From Gorillibacterium massiliense (GTDB lineage Bacteria > Bacillota > Bacilli > Paenibacillales > NBRC-103111): a DNA stretch of 40,656 nt. The position numbers were made by a program, and so were the translations under genes. Below, in pieces: positions 1 to 7,735 of the stretch. Positions within the stretch are counted from its first letter, which is position 1. Every line of letters starts with the position of its first letter. The notes beneath the pieces are model-generated. The model had not been told where the DNA came from and did not search any database. It saw only the letters and a program-made list of their open reading frames with translations. The stretch lies in the NCBI RefSeq assembly GCF_000455485.1, contig NZ_CBQR020000002.1, positions 1 through 40,656 on the forward strand, read 5' to 3'.

Positions 1-834
1 GAACCTAATGACAATTAAGGTGACGATGACGATCAGTGCTGCGAACACGACCATGATAACAGCGATGAAATTAATCATAAGCGATTTGTCGCTCTTCATC
101 GTCTCGTAATCGATCTGATAATAATTTTTAAGGCCTGGACGTGGAAATTGATTATTAAAATCACTCAGCACATCCGTCGAATGCGTAGGGTCTTGTAAAA
201 TAACGGATAACATAGCCCCGTCCGCAGTTCCGTTCAAATTCGCTTTCAATTGCTGATAAGACGCGTTCGGCAGCATGAATTTAATGACGTAATTATCAGT
301 CGTGTTCAATACCGTTGACTCGTAAAATCCAGCGATCCGATAACTGTATTCTTGGTCTTTATAATTGAACGTAATATTATCGCCTAAGCGATAACCCCCT
401 TCGTCCTTAAAGCTGTACGACACGTAAATATCGCTGCTCTGAACCGTATCGAGTTTCTCAACGAGATGGATCGGCGAGATCTGTCTGTTGTCATCCGCGT
501 TGAGCATGGCTGCATTTGTGTTAAAAAGGCTGTCCCCGTAGTGGAAATCGACGCCGCTCATAAGCAGCATCGATTCCTCCTCTACCTCTTTTACTCCAGG
601 GTTATTGTTGAAATACGTTTCGAAAGCCGGCTCATAATCCGCCTGATTCATCACAAGATTAATATGCGCATCGTGCAACGCTTCTACCTTGTCATCGTAA
701 AAGCTGGACATCTTGGTGATAATCGATATTCCCATGCTAAGCAGCAGGCTGGCGATCAGAACGAGAACGAGCAGCGATGTCGTTGAGCTTTTGCTTTTGC
801 GAATATTGGCCCATGCCAGTTTGAAAATTTTCAT
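1..834 (-). CDS. ABC transporter permease, FtsX/MacB type (partial, C-terminus beyond window)
   Basis: The reading frame stays open from an ATG at 834 to the left edge, giving the first 278 residues. The start MKIFKLAWANIRKSKSS is followed by a hydrophobic segment (about residues 18-38), then a long hydrophilic extracellular domain (about 40-245), and a second hydrophobic segment begins at the window edge. This one-TM, large ectodomain, further-TMs layout is the MacB/FtsX permease pattern. The ATG lies one base after the stop of the ATPase gene, so the two are translationally coupled and form one exporter or mechanotransmission complex. The ectodomain has no substrate-specific motif that I recognise. 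Substrate unknown; the adjacent two-component system suggests envelope stress or antimicrobial peptide response, by inference only. Confidence 0.85.
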   Translation of the reverse strand, partial: MKIFKLAWANIRKSKSSTTSLLVLVLIASLLLSMGISIITKMSSFYDDKVEALHDAHINLVMNQADYEPAFETYFNNNPGVKEVEEESMLLMSGVDFHYGDSLFNTNAAMLNADDNRQISPIHLVEKLDTVQSSDIYVSYSFKDEGGYRLGDNITFNYKDQEYSYRIAGFYESTVLNTTDNYVIKFMLPNASYQQLKANLNGTADGAMLSVILQDPTHSTDVLSDFNNQFPRPGLKNYYQIDYETMKSDKSLMINFIAVIMVVFAALIVIVTLIVIRF

Positions 835-835
835 A

Positions 836-1597
836 TTACCACCCCATCTCCGTTAGGAAACCCTTCAACCTCTCAAGCCGCTGCGCGTTACGAGACGGAT
901 CATAGGCTCCCAAATTCAAATCCCCGCGCATGACGCCGTCGTGCAAATACAGAATGCGGTTGCCCCTCATGGCGGTTTTCATGTCGTGTGTCACCATAAC
1001 GATGCTCTGACCATTGTTGTTGACTTTAGTCAGCACGTCGAGCACGCTGTCGCTGGAAGCCGAGTTGAGCGCACCGGTCGGTTCGTCCGCGAAAACGATT
1101 TTCGGATCATTGATCAGCGCCCGCACGATGCCTGCTCTTTGCGCTTCTCCACCCGACAACTGCGAGGGGAACTTGCGCCATGACTCCTCGTTCAGGCCTA
1201 CTTGCTTCAGCAGCTTCTTGGCTTTATCCACTAACGTGCGCTTGCTTTGGCTTGAAAGCATTCCGCTTGCCAGCACATTATCGAGAATGCTCATATTGTC
1301 GAGCAGATGAACTTGCTGGAACACGAACCCGCAGTTGTTTCTTCTGAACTTGGCCAGCTTATCGTTGTTAAGCTCGGAAATATTCTTAGCGCCGAAGTGG
1401 ATCGTACCGAGCGTCGGCTTATCCATTCCGCTGAGCGCGTAGAGCAGAGTTGACTTGCCCGAGCCGGAGCTTCCCATAATGATCGTGAAATCTCCTTCGA
1501 TGAGCGTGATATCTAAGTTTTTCAGCACATGCTGTTGTACACCGCCGTTGGAAAATGTTTTGCAGAGCTTTTCGGTTTTTAACAATGCGTTTGTCAT
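836..1597 (-). CDS. ABC transporter ATP-binding protein, LolD/MacB-like
   Basis: This 253-residue ATPase carries Walker A GSSGSGKST (about 42-50), a Q-loop (VFQQ, about 92-95), signature LSGGEAQRAG (about 147-156), Walker B IVFADEP (about 167-173) and the H-loop histidine in VMVTHD (about 204). The spacing and the LSGGEAQR signature are typical of the LolD/MacB/BceA group that pairs with FtsX-type permeases. An AAGGAT-type ribosome binding site precedes the ATG. The permease follows with one base between stop and start. The gene is downstream of the histidine kinase on the same strand but separated by an intrinsic terminator. Confidence 0.93.
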   Translation of the reverse strand: MTNALLKTEKLCKTFSNGGVQQHVLKNLDITLIEGDFTIIMGSSGSGKSTLLYALSGMDKPTLGTIHFGAKNISELNNDKLAKFRRNNCGFVFQQVHLLDNMSILDNVLASGMLSSQSKRTLVDKAKKLLKQVGLNEESWRKFPSQLSGGEAQRAGIVRALINDPKIVFADEPTGALNSASSDSVLDVLTKVNNNGQSIVMVTHDMKTAMRGNRILYLHDGVMRGDLNLGAYDPSRNAQRLERLKGFLTEMGW

Positions 1598-1635
1598 TTT
1601 CGAATCATCCTTGTCATTTTTTTAGTTGGTTGAAT

Positions 1636-1670
1636 TAAAAAAAGGACTGCAACGTTGCTTACAGTCCTAG
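1636..1670 (-). terminator. Intrinsic terminator between the histidine kinase and the ABC ATPase gene
   Basis: Read on the minus strand, AGGACTG pairs with CAGTCCT (arms at 1643-1649 and 1662-1668, 12-nt loop) and is followed directly by about eight T residues. It lies downstream of the kinase stop (1738) and about 40 bp upstream of the ATPase start (1597). Confidence 0.85.
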
Positions 1671-1737
1671 CATACAATACCGATTCTTATTGGATCTTTG
1701 CCGAATCCTTAACGGTTTCTTAATTGTTCCGTAAAGC

Positions 1738-2997
1738 TTAAATAAGCTTTAATCTGAGAGTTACAGTAAAACCGTCGTTACGATTCCAGCACTCCAGCTC
1801 ACCTTGCATGCGCTGCATGAACGTATAAGAAATGTGCAGTCCAAGCCCGGTTCCGCTAAACCCTTCCGCATTCGTCCCCCGGTAGAACTTCCCCGTAAGA
1901 AGCGGCATCTCGTCCGCGGCGACACCTTTACCGTAATCGTTGATGTCGATTTCCAGAAAACCGCCCTGAATGCGCGCTTGGATCGTAATGTCAGTCCCCG
2001 CGTATTTATAGGCGTTGCTTAGTACGTTATCGAATACTTGCTGCAGACGCGACACATCCGCCACGATCGCGCACGGCGGAATGGGTTCGCAATGAATTCG
2101 GCCGTAATAGTTGACGCTTGCGATCATCTCTTCGACGAAGCTGCTTAACTCCTCGGTCGGCTCAACCTTCAGCTGCTGTATTTCTTCCAAAGTCGCATGG
2201 AACATATCGGTTACGAGCAGGTTGATCTGCTCCGCCTTGGCGACAATCATATTCAGCTGTTTAATCGTCTTCTCATCGTCGGCCCGAAGCAGCATCAGTT
2301 CGCTGATCGCTTTAATCGACGCGATCGGCGTCTTCACGTCGTGGCTTAAGCTTGCCACGAGCTCTTTCTTGCTTCTATTGGCGGCATATTCGCTTTCCCG
2401 CGCAGCGGCAAGCTCCTCGCGCATGATGTCGAAGCTTTCGGTGAACGCGCCGAACGGATTGCCTGCGCTCACCTTCAGCGGGATATCGAGGTTTCCTCTG
2501 GCGATATTGGTGGCGAAGCTTTTCAGTTTTTTAAAGGGCCTAAACACAGTAACGTGCAACAGAAACGCATATACGGCGGACAGAACAGCCAGCAGACTGA
2601 ATGCCCCCACGATGACGGTCGCGAGCTTCCTTTGTTCTCGTTCGATAATGGGCTTGTACTCGTTCGGCACGATCAGCTTTCCTACGAGCGCGCCGTTCGA
2701 ATGAACATCCACGACTGTGCTTCGTTTCTTAATCGCGTCGTTTAAATCTACGAACAAGCTCGGAGAAGACTCGAACAGCATGTTGGCCTCATTATCGATA
2801 ACGATAAACGGCGTTTTGGTTTCGCCGAAGTCCGCTTTTTGGATATCCGGATAGTGGCTCTCGACCGTCTTGAGCAGTGCGTTCACCGCCACTACGTCCA
2901 CATCGGCTTCCACTTTCGTATTCACCGTCCGGTAGGCCAGCACGACGCCCGCAACGATAATCGCTGCAATCATGAATAGCACAAAGCGCGTTCTCAT
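1738..2997 (-). CDS. Sensor histidine kinase, two TM segments, HAMP
   Basis: A 419-residue membrane kinase. TM1 is at about 5-22 and TM2 at about 126-150, with an extracellular sensor of about 100 residues between them. A HAMP-like segment (about 150-205) leads to the HisKA domain, where SLSHDVKTP puts the phosphorylated histidine at about 219. The HATPase domain shows the N-box (NVLSNAYKY), the DYGKGV box and GTGLGLHI. The ATG overlaps the stop of the upstream response regulator by four bases (ATGA), so the two are co-translated. The ectodomain is longer than in the short-loop BceS-type kinases, so the signal is probably perceived outside the membrane. The ligand cannot be told from sequence. 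Confidence 0.94.
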   Translation of the reverse strand: MRTRFVLFMIAAIIVAGVVLAYRTVNTKVEADVDVVAVNALLKTVESHYPDIQKADFGETKTPFIVIDNEANMLFESSPSLFVDLNDAIKKRSTVVDVHSNGALVGKLIVPNEYKPIIEREQRKLATVIVGAFSLLAVLSAVYAFLLHVTVFRPFKKLKSFATNIARGNLDIPLKVSAGNPFGAFTESFDIMREELAAARESEYAANRSKKELVASLSHDVKTPIASIKAISELMLLRADDEKTIKQLNMIVAKAEQINLLVTDMFHATLEEIQQLKVEPTEELSSFVEEMIASVNYYGRIHCEPIPPCAIVADVSRLQQVFDNVLSNAYKYAGTDITIQARIQGGFLEIDINDYGKGVAADEMPLLTGKFYRGTNAEGFSGTGLGLHISYTFMQRMQGELECWNRNDGFTVTLRLKLI

Positions 2998-3692
2998 GCC
3001 TCGTCATCCTCCAGAACGTACCCTCTGCCCCAAACGGTTTTAATATATCGCGGTTCGTGCGGCAAGTCTTCGAGCTTTTCCCGCAAATGGCGGATGTGAA
3101 CGTTAAGCGTGCCATCCCCGACAAAGGAGTCGCCCCATACGTTCTGAAAAAGCTCTTCTTTTGGAATGATCCGATTCTTGTTGACCGCAAGGTAATGAAG
3201 CAATTTATACTCGAGCGACTTCAGTTTGACCTCTTCGCCGTTCATCCGCACGCGGCATAGCACCGGGTCGATCTTCACCGGACCGAATGATAATAATGTC
3301 GCCTCCGAACCGGAAGAGCCCTCATAGCCGCCGTACCTCTTCAGCATCGCTTTCACCTTAGCGAGCAGAATGCTGAGCGTATACGGCTTCTGCACATAAT
3401 CGTCGCCGCCGATATTGAGCGCGATCAGCACGTCGTCGTCGCTGGACCTGGCGCTTATGAAAATAATCGGAATCTGCGTCGTTTGCCGCAGTTTCTTGCA
3501 TAGTTCGAAGCCCGAAGCTTGTCCGAGATTAATGTCGAGCAGGATAAGCGATGTTTCATGCTCCCGCAGAAATTTTGAGCACGCCTCCACGTCGGAGACG
3601 TTAGCGGTTACGACTTCGAACATATTAAAATACTCCGTCGTCGTTTCCGCGAGTACGATCTCGTCATCCACGATCAAGCAATCGTATTTCAT
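2994..3692 (-). CDS. Response regulator, OmpR/PhoB family
   Basis: A 232-residue regulator with a receiver domain (acidic pair at about 9-10, phospho-acceptor Asp at about 53 in LLDINLG, conserved Lys in the QKPYTL segment) and a C-terminal winged-helix domain with the typical ending VWGRGYVL. I chose the ATG at 3692 (protein starts MKYDCLIV) because GGAG stands six bases upstream. An in-frame ATG at 3704 has no ribosome binding site. It partners the overlapping kinase and likely controls the adjacent ABC genes. Confidence 0.94.
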   Translation of the reverse strand: MKYDCLIVDDEIVLAETTTEYFNMFEVVTANVSDVEACSKFLREHETSLILLDINLGQASGFELCKKLRQTTQIPIIFISARSSDDDVLIALNIGGDDYVQKPYTLSILLAKVKAMLKRYGGYEGSSGSEATLLSFGPVKIDPVLCRVRMNGEEVKLKSLEYKLLHYLAVNKNRIIPKEELFQNVWGDSFVGDGTLNVHIRHLREKLEDLPHEPRYIKTVWGRGYVLEDDEA

Positions 3693-3816
3693 AGGACGCT
3701 CCATTTAATTAGTAGAATGAAAGATGCAGATTAATCTCCCATAATGTACCACATGGGCGGACGTTCGAAAACCCATAAAAAATAAGCTACCCTAAGCCTA
3801 ACGACTGGAAGAGCTT

Positions 3817-4060
3817 TCATTCGTCGATAATTTGCTTAGCCAGTTGTACAGCAGGCAGGAAGCCACTAAATGACCGACTTTTCAGGCATCCCCACAGACC
3901 TTCAACAATATTCAATTGAGGACTGTATGGTGGTAGAAAGACAAGTTCTAGGCAATCCTTATGGTCCTGTAGAATGGTTCGATTAATTTTGCGTGATGAT
4001 TTCAAGCGTTGTCCAAAACCAACACGGTTTTCCCGTTAGGATGTTTTGTCATTTTTATGG
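3817..4060 (-). pseudogene. IS630-family transposase remnant (DDE C-terminal part)
   Basis: On the minus strand, HPNGKTVLVLDNA is followed in frame by a TGA and then by residues resembling the normal continuation (HHAKLIEPF). After a frameshift the pattern resumes with LVFLPPYSPQLNIVEGLWG in another frame and ends at 3817. The LDNA and LPPYSPQLN-x-VE-x-LW motifs carry the second Asp and the Glu of the IS630/Tc1-type DDE catalytic core. One internal stop and one frameshift show the gene is dead. The N-terminal half and terminal inverted repeats were not found, so this is a fragment. The upstream boundary is uncertain; similarity could extend to about 4130. Confidence 0.85.
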
Positions 4061-4132
4061 AGGCATAAATTACTCGCCAGATATATTTGCGACAATTGTT
4101 AAAATAAGAGCGGATGATCGTAAGGTGTACTA

Positions 4133-4400
4133 GCACAGATAGGCGCCGGCCCACATAAACTAGGGTATTCGACATCGCGGGAGGGTGACGGCTCGTGTCC
4201 GGACTTTTTGCGGCAATTGCCATGTTTTTAAAGAACCTGTCACTACTTGTCTCTTATGTCAAAAACAATGCGTTCCCTCAGCCTCTTGCCGAAGAGGAAG
4301 AGATGAAGCATCTGAAGCGGATGCAGCAGGGCGACCCGGATTCCCGCAACCTGCTGATCGAGCATAACCTGCGTCTCGTGGCGCATATCGTCAACACGTT
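4133..4400 (+). repeat. Direct repeat, left copy (sigK promoter region and 5' end)
   Basis: This segment is nearly identical to 7468-7735 with a constant offset of 3335 bp. The match begins at GCACAGATAGGCGCCGG and fades after GCGCATATCGTCAA. Apart from a short diverged patch around 4159-4165 there are only a few substitutions, mostly at third codon positions. It covers the sigK upstream region, ribosome binding site, GTG start and the first 65 codons or so. Confidence 0.95.
4154..4161 (+). promoter_or_regulatory. Possible sigma-E-type -10 element in front of the sigK fragment
   Basis: CATAAACT fits the sigma-E -10 consensus CATAMAMT. sigK is transcribed by sigma-E in Bacillus. The equivalent site before intact sigK (7489-7496) reads CATAAGAT, one mismatch. 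No convincing -35 was identified in either copy, so this is a weak call. Confidence 0.3.
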
Positions 4401-4404
4401 GTGA
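4195..4404 (+). pseudogene. sigK: sigK 5' fragment (truncated duplicate of pro-sigma-K)
   Basis: The frame encodes the pro-peptide and the first part of the sigma factor: residues 1-65 match the intact SigK encoded at 7530-8231 apart from Asp/Val at residue 49. It then ends with a short divergent tail (NTL, stop at 4402-4404). GTG start and GGGAGG ribosome binding site are preserved, so a 69-residue peptide could still be made. It lacks the -10-recognition, core-binding and -35-recognition regions and cannot act as a sigma factor. Probably a recombination scar. A regulatory effect on SigK processing cannot be excluded but nothing shows it. Confidence 0.9.
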
Positions 4405-4541
4405 ACACAAACCGATGTCAGGAAGCGGCGCGGTTTGTATGCAGCGGGCGGTTTGTGAGGTGAGGGCGGACGAGCCTTATGGGGGGATATGCCGGTCCGA
4501 GAGGGGCCGCTTGTCTATTTCTTCTTGATCGGAGTGGTGTA

Positions 4542-4550
4542 TGTTATACT
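4542..4550 (+). promoter_or_regulatory. Extended -10 promoter for the toxin-antitoxin-like pair
   Basis: TGTTATACT is an extended -10 element (TG-N-TATACT) with a poor -35 (TTCTTG, 17 bp upstream). It lies 44 bp before the ATG at 4594 and is well placed to drive the 4594-5138 gene pair. Confidence 0.5.
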
Positions 4551-4593
4551 GTTGATAATATAAAGGAAATACTTATGACAGGGGTGACATCGA

Positions 4594-4860
4594 ATGGAAA
4601 AGGTCAATTCACAGAAAGAGTTGATGGAGAACATCGCTAATATGAACCGCGATAACTCCGTATTCCAATTTCGTATTCCAGGAAAAGGAAAGTTCACTCT
4701 CGTTTTGCAAGAGGAAGAGCAGCGTTCCATTCAAGCTGATGTTGAGGCGAATCCGGAATTGAAGGACATGATTGAACAAGGTAGGAAGGAATTCAAGTTG
4801 GGCAAATTCACGAGTACATCAGAAATACTGAAATCCTTATCCCCCGAGGACTTTCGATAA
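4594..4860 (+). CDS. Small protein, putative antitoxin of a ParE/RelE-like pair
   Basis: An 88-residue, acidic, soluble protein. No catalytic motif is visible. It has a short beta-like stretch (about 23-40), then a helix-rich acidic region and ends in a segment like those antitoxins use to bind a partner. AGGGGTGA precedes the ATG. Its stop overlaps the next start by one base (TAATG), an arrangement typical of antitoxin-toxin pairs. The assignment rests mainly on arrangement and on the downstream protein; the family is not recognised directly. Confidence 0.55.
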   Translation: MEKVNSQKELMENIANMNRDNSVFQFRIPGKGKFTLVLQEEEQRSIQADVEANPELKDMIEQGRKEFKLGKFTSTSEILKSLSPEDFR

Positions 4861-5138
4861 TGCAACGCTTAGTTCTATGGTCTCCCGCGGTAAGAAACAA
4901 GCTCTCCCAGTTTCGCAGCGAGCGATTTTCCCCCGAGGAAACGTTTGATTTTATATCTCAATTGATTCTTGAAACAGAACCTGTACTCTCCAATCTGATA
5001 TTAAGCAAAGCTTATACGGAGGAAGGGGGCACTTATGCGGGACTGTCACGTATCGTTGTGAAGAGGTTTAGGATTTACTTTGAACAGCAGGAAAATGACG
5101 TTTGGATTTTTGCTGTTCTGTTTCCTGGTGAGAAATGA
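4860..5138 (+). CDS. Putative ParE/RelE-superfamily toxin
   Basis: A 92-residue protein starting one base inside the previous stop codon. The C-terminal stretch (about 62-92), a basic VVKRFRIYFEQ strand followed by VWIFAVLFPGEK, looks like the last two beta-strands of the RelE/ParE fold. The N-terminal half is helical with a conserved-looking WSPAVRNKL start. The usual RelE catalytic residues cannot be assigned confidently, so the target (ribosome-bound mRNA or gyrase) is open. Followed by an intrinsic terminator, making a self-contained two-gene unit inside the accessory block. Confidence 0.55.
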   Translation: MQRLVLWSPAVRNKLSQFRSERFSPEETFDFISQLILETEPVLSNLILSKAYTEEGGTYAGLSRIVVKRFRIYFEQQENDVWIFAVLFPGEK

Positions 5139-5212
5139 AAATGAGGCTGATAATTGACTGACGAAATTGGAAGGAATGAGCGAAGAAGAATGGGAATGAA
5201 CCTAAATAACTG

Positions 5213-5256
5213 ACCCATTGTAACTCCATTGAGGATACAGTGGGTTTATTTTATTT
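5213..5256 (+). terminator. Intrinsic terminator after the toxin-antitoxin-like pair
   Basis: ACCCATTG (5213-5220) pairs with CAGTGGGT (5238-5245, one G-T wobble) and is followed by a T-rich run, TTTATTTTATTT. Confidence 0.7.
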
Positions 5257-5292
5257 CTATATACAGAATATTAATAAGGAGAACAGACGATC

Positions 5293-6426
5293 ATGGTTTA
5301 TATTTGCAGAATCGAACTGAATGAGATTGTCCCGAAGATTTGGCGTGAGTTTCAATTTCATCCGGAAGTAACGTTTCATCAGCTTCACAAAATCATCCAA
5401 ACGGTCATGGGATGGGAAAATTACCATCTGTACGAATATCATGTTAATGGACAAGTTATTGGCCTGCCTGATCCGACATTCGCAGATCTGGAAGACCGCG
5501 AAGTGGTGAATGCACGGAGAGAAAATGTAAAAAAGCATTTTTACGATGAAAATACCGATTTTTCATACGTCTATGATTTTGGCGATAATTGGGGACATAC
5601 GGTTACCCTGATCAAAATCGATGCGTCGGTATCGGATCCAACACCCTTGTGTTTGGATGGAGCCCGCAGTTGCCCACATGAAGATGTGGGAGGTGTATGG
5701 GGGTATCAGCATATGCTGGAAGTGCTGTCTACTCCCAATCATCCGGAGCAGGATCAGTTTATTGGGTGGGCAAAAAAGGGATATAATCCTGAACATTTTT
5801 CGTGCGAAGAGGTGAACCAGGAGCTTCTAAGGCAGAAGGACAAGCTTATCCCCAAGTCATTGATTAAGCGGCCGGAAGGCAAAAAGCTCATGAAGCTGAC
5901 GAAGTCCGCTCTGAATAAGCATCTGAAGCAGCTAAATAACGATCAGTTGATTGATATTGTCAAGGCTTGTTATGGTGCCAGCAAAGATATGGAGAACTTT
6001 CTTGCCGTAAGAATACTGGGCGATGAAGCGGTAGAGTCTCTCTTTCACGAGTATCGCAAGAAGATAGTGCAAGAGTTTTTCCCTGAACGGGGTGATGCTA
6101 AGCTGAGGCTTCAAGAAGCTAAAAAAGCGATATCAGAATTCAAAAAATTAACTGGGAGCGCAAAGTACAGTCTGGAGCTGCAGTTGATCTACGTCGAAAA
6201 TGGAGTGGACTTTACCTTAACCTATGGAGATATCGATGAACGTTTCTACTACAGCATGGAGTCTGTTTATGCTGATATTATAGAGCAAGTGAATGAAGAT
6301 GAAACAGCTGTGATGTTCGACGAATTCGAGGAACGCCTCGAAGTGATTGTTTCGAAAGCAGACGAGGTCGGTTGGGGATTCCCTGAAGCTTTGGCTGATC
6401 TACACGCTCAAATACGATGGATTTAG
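5293..6426 (+). CDS. Plasmid pRiA4b ORF-3-like protein with DUF6155-like C-terminal domain
   Basis: A 377-residue soluble protein preceded by AAGGAG. The N-terminal 180 residues match the pRiA4b ORF-3/IS1096 TnpR-like family (PF07929): the pattern of IWR near the start, HxLHxxIQxxMGW, YEYHVNG, FxYVYDFGDxWxH and GxxxCPxEDVGG is characteristic. This family is often found beside mobile elements; its biochemical role is unknown. The C-terminal part (about 200-377), beginning LTKSALNKHLKQLNNDQLIDIV, resembles DUF6155. The order of the two parts is clear but the second name is less certain. Confidence 0.85.
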   Translation: MVYICRIELNEIVPKIWREFQFHPEVTFHQLHKIIQTVMGWENYHLYEYHVNGQVIGLPDPTFADLEDREVVNARRENVKKHFYDENTDFSYVYDFGDNWGHTVTLIKIDASVSDPTPLCLDGARSCPHEDVGGVWGYQHMLEVLSTPNHPEQDQFIGWAKKGYNPEHFSCEEVNQELLRQKDKLIPKSLIKRPEGKKLMKLTKSALNKHLKQLNNDQLIDIVKACYGASKDMENFLAVRILGDEAVESLFHEYRKKIVQEFFPERGDAKLRLQEAKKAISEFKKLTGSAKYSLELQLIYVENGVDFTLTYGDIDERFYYSMESVYADIIEQVNEDETAVMFDEFEERLEVIVSKADEVGWGFPEALADLHAQIRWI

Positions 6427-6438
6427 GCGGAGAACGAT

Positions 6439-6633
6439 ATGAGCGGCAGGAAGAAAAAGAAGCGGACGGATCTGAAAACGGAAATCATGGAACTGTTTGA
6501 ACAGGACGAGAATTTCTATTTTATCGCCGGATATACAGATGGCGGCTTCCCTTATGGGATTACGTGGGAGGAACATGAGGCAGAACAAATTGGCGAGTGG
6601 ATAAAAACGACAGTAGCTGGAGAGAACCTATGA
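6439..6633 (+). CDS. Small hypothetical protein
   Basis: A 64-residue protein with a basic start (SGRKKKKRTD) and an aromatic middle (FYFIAGYTDGGFPYGITWEE). It begins 12 bases after the preceding stop with a GGCGGAG ribosome binding site, and its stop overlaps the next start (ATGA), so it is in an operon with both neighbours. No family recognised. Confidence 0.6.
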   Translation: MSGRKKKKRTDLKTEIMELFEQDENFYFIAGYTDGGFPYGITWEEHEAEQIGEWIKTTVAGENL

Positions 6634-7075
6634 AAGAATTGAAATTGACCAAGCAGCAGTTTCAGGAGATAGTTGACACCTACGATATGTACATAGAAGG
6701 CATGGAGTCCTTCCTGAATATCCAAACTGGCGAAGTCGTCCATTACAGGCGTTTGACATCGATGAAGAGGACGAAGAATTAAGCGAAGCCATTGAAGAAG
6801 GCTATAATGAAATTTACTTTCGGATTCCACAACGGGAATCGGATGAAGGGTATGCGGATATGATGGATTTTGCGGCAACGATTGAAGATAAAAAGCTGCA
6901 ATCCACTTTGATGCACATATTGAGCGGCGGCAAGAGAATATTCCGAAGATTCAAGGATGCGTTATCTTCCGACAAAGAGCAACTTGAGCGGTATTACCTT
7001 TTTATTGAAGGACGGAATCGCATGCGTGTCTCGGATTGGTTCATCTCTATTCAAGTGAAGTTGATTCTCGAGTGA
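6630..7075 (+). pseudogene. UPF0158-family protein, frameshifted
   Basis: The first frame gives MKELKLTKQQFQEIVDTYDM to about residue 40 (ending in LNIQTGEVVHYRR) and then runs to a stop at 6782. Around 6745-6752 the homologous reading moves to another frame, FDIDEEDEELSEAIEEGYN, and continues to 7075 with FRIPQRESDEGYADMMDFA, FRRFKDAL and a C-terminal YYLFIEGRNR segment. The joined product resembles UPF0158 proteins, which are unknown in function. A single-base change explains it; no clear slippery sequence is seen. The start overlaps the previous stop by four bases. Confidence 0.75.
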
Positions 7076-7174
7076 TTTATTCAATTGCTGTTGGCCATTT
7101 AAAGCACTTGGCTCAAGCATACATTAAAAGCATAAAATCAACAAAAGGGCAGGTTTGAAAAGGATGGATGGACG

Positions 7175-7354
7175 ATGAATAATATGGACCGCATTCAAGA
7201 GTTGTCAAAATATATCAAGCTGACCGGGGAACGGGCGAAGCTGGATGCGATAGCGAATGGGACGTACATTGTATAAAAAAACGATAACGGACAGATCGTG
7301 AAGGAATATGCGAACGGCGAAATCGAAGTCGTTCAAGACCCGGGGGGGTCATGA
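7175..7354 (+). pseudogene. Small ORF interrupted by an in-frame TAA
   Basis: ATG at 7175 (or 7184) follows an AAAGGA ribosome binding site. The frame gives MNNMDRIQELSKYIKLTGER and stops at TAA 7274-7276 after NGTYIV. Beyond it the frame continues as KNDNGQIVKEYANGEIEVV to a TGA at 7352. The upstream and downstream parts read as one small protein in which a sense codon, probably TAT, became TAA. Family not recognised. The rest of 7076-7467 holds nothing else I can support. Confidence 0.45.
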
Positions 7355-7467
7355 ATGACATCTTCCCCGATCATGTGCAGGGCGGTCTGATTGCCCCGTT
7401 CCACCTTGTTTTTTTGCGTTTTAAAAGGGTGGGGATTACAAAATAAGTTTTTACGCAAAGTGAACAG

Positions 7468-7735
7468 GCACAGATAGGCGCCGGCCCACATAAGATGTTG
7501 TATTCGACATCGCGGGAGGGTGACGGCTCGTGTCCGGACTTTTTGCGGCAATTGCCATGTTTTTAAAGAACCTGTCACTACTTGTCTCTTATGTCAAAAA
7601 CAATGCGTTCCCTCAGCCTCTTGCCGAAGAGGAAGAGATGAAGCATCTGAAGCGGATGCAGCAGGGCGATCCGGTTTCCCGCAACCTGCTGATCGAGCAT
7701 AATCTGCGTCTCGTTGCGCATATCGTCAAAAAGTT
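7468..7735 (+). repeat. Direct repeat, right copy (start of intact sigK)
   Basis: Partner of 4133-4400, offset 3335 bp. Here the repeat continues without interruption into the complete sigK coding sequence, so this end carries the functional gene. Confidence 0.95.

Noticed and set aside
4061-4223. N-terminal part of a minus-strand ORF preceding the IS630 remnant
   Set aside because: It runs antisense through the sigK repeat and has no transposase-like residues there; only the part from about 4060 down is transposase.
4133-7735. Intact skin-type or prophage element in sigK
   Set aside because: The downstream sigK is complete, and no integrase, recombinase, capsid or excision gene is present. 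Only a relic or a local duplication can be claimed.
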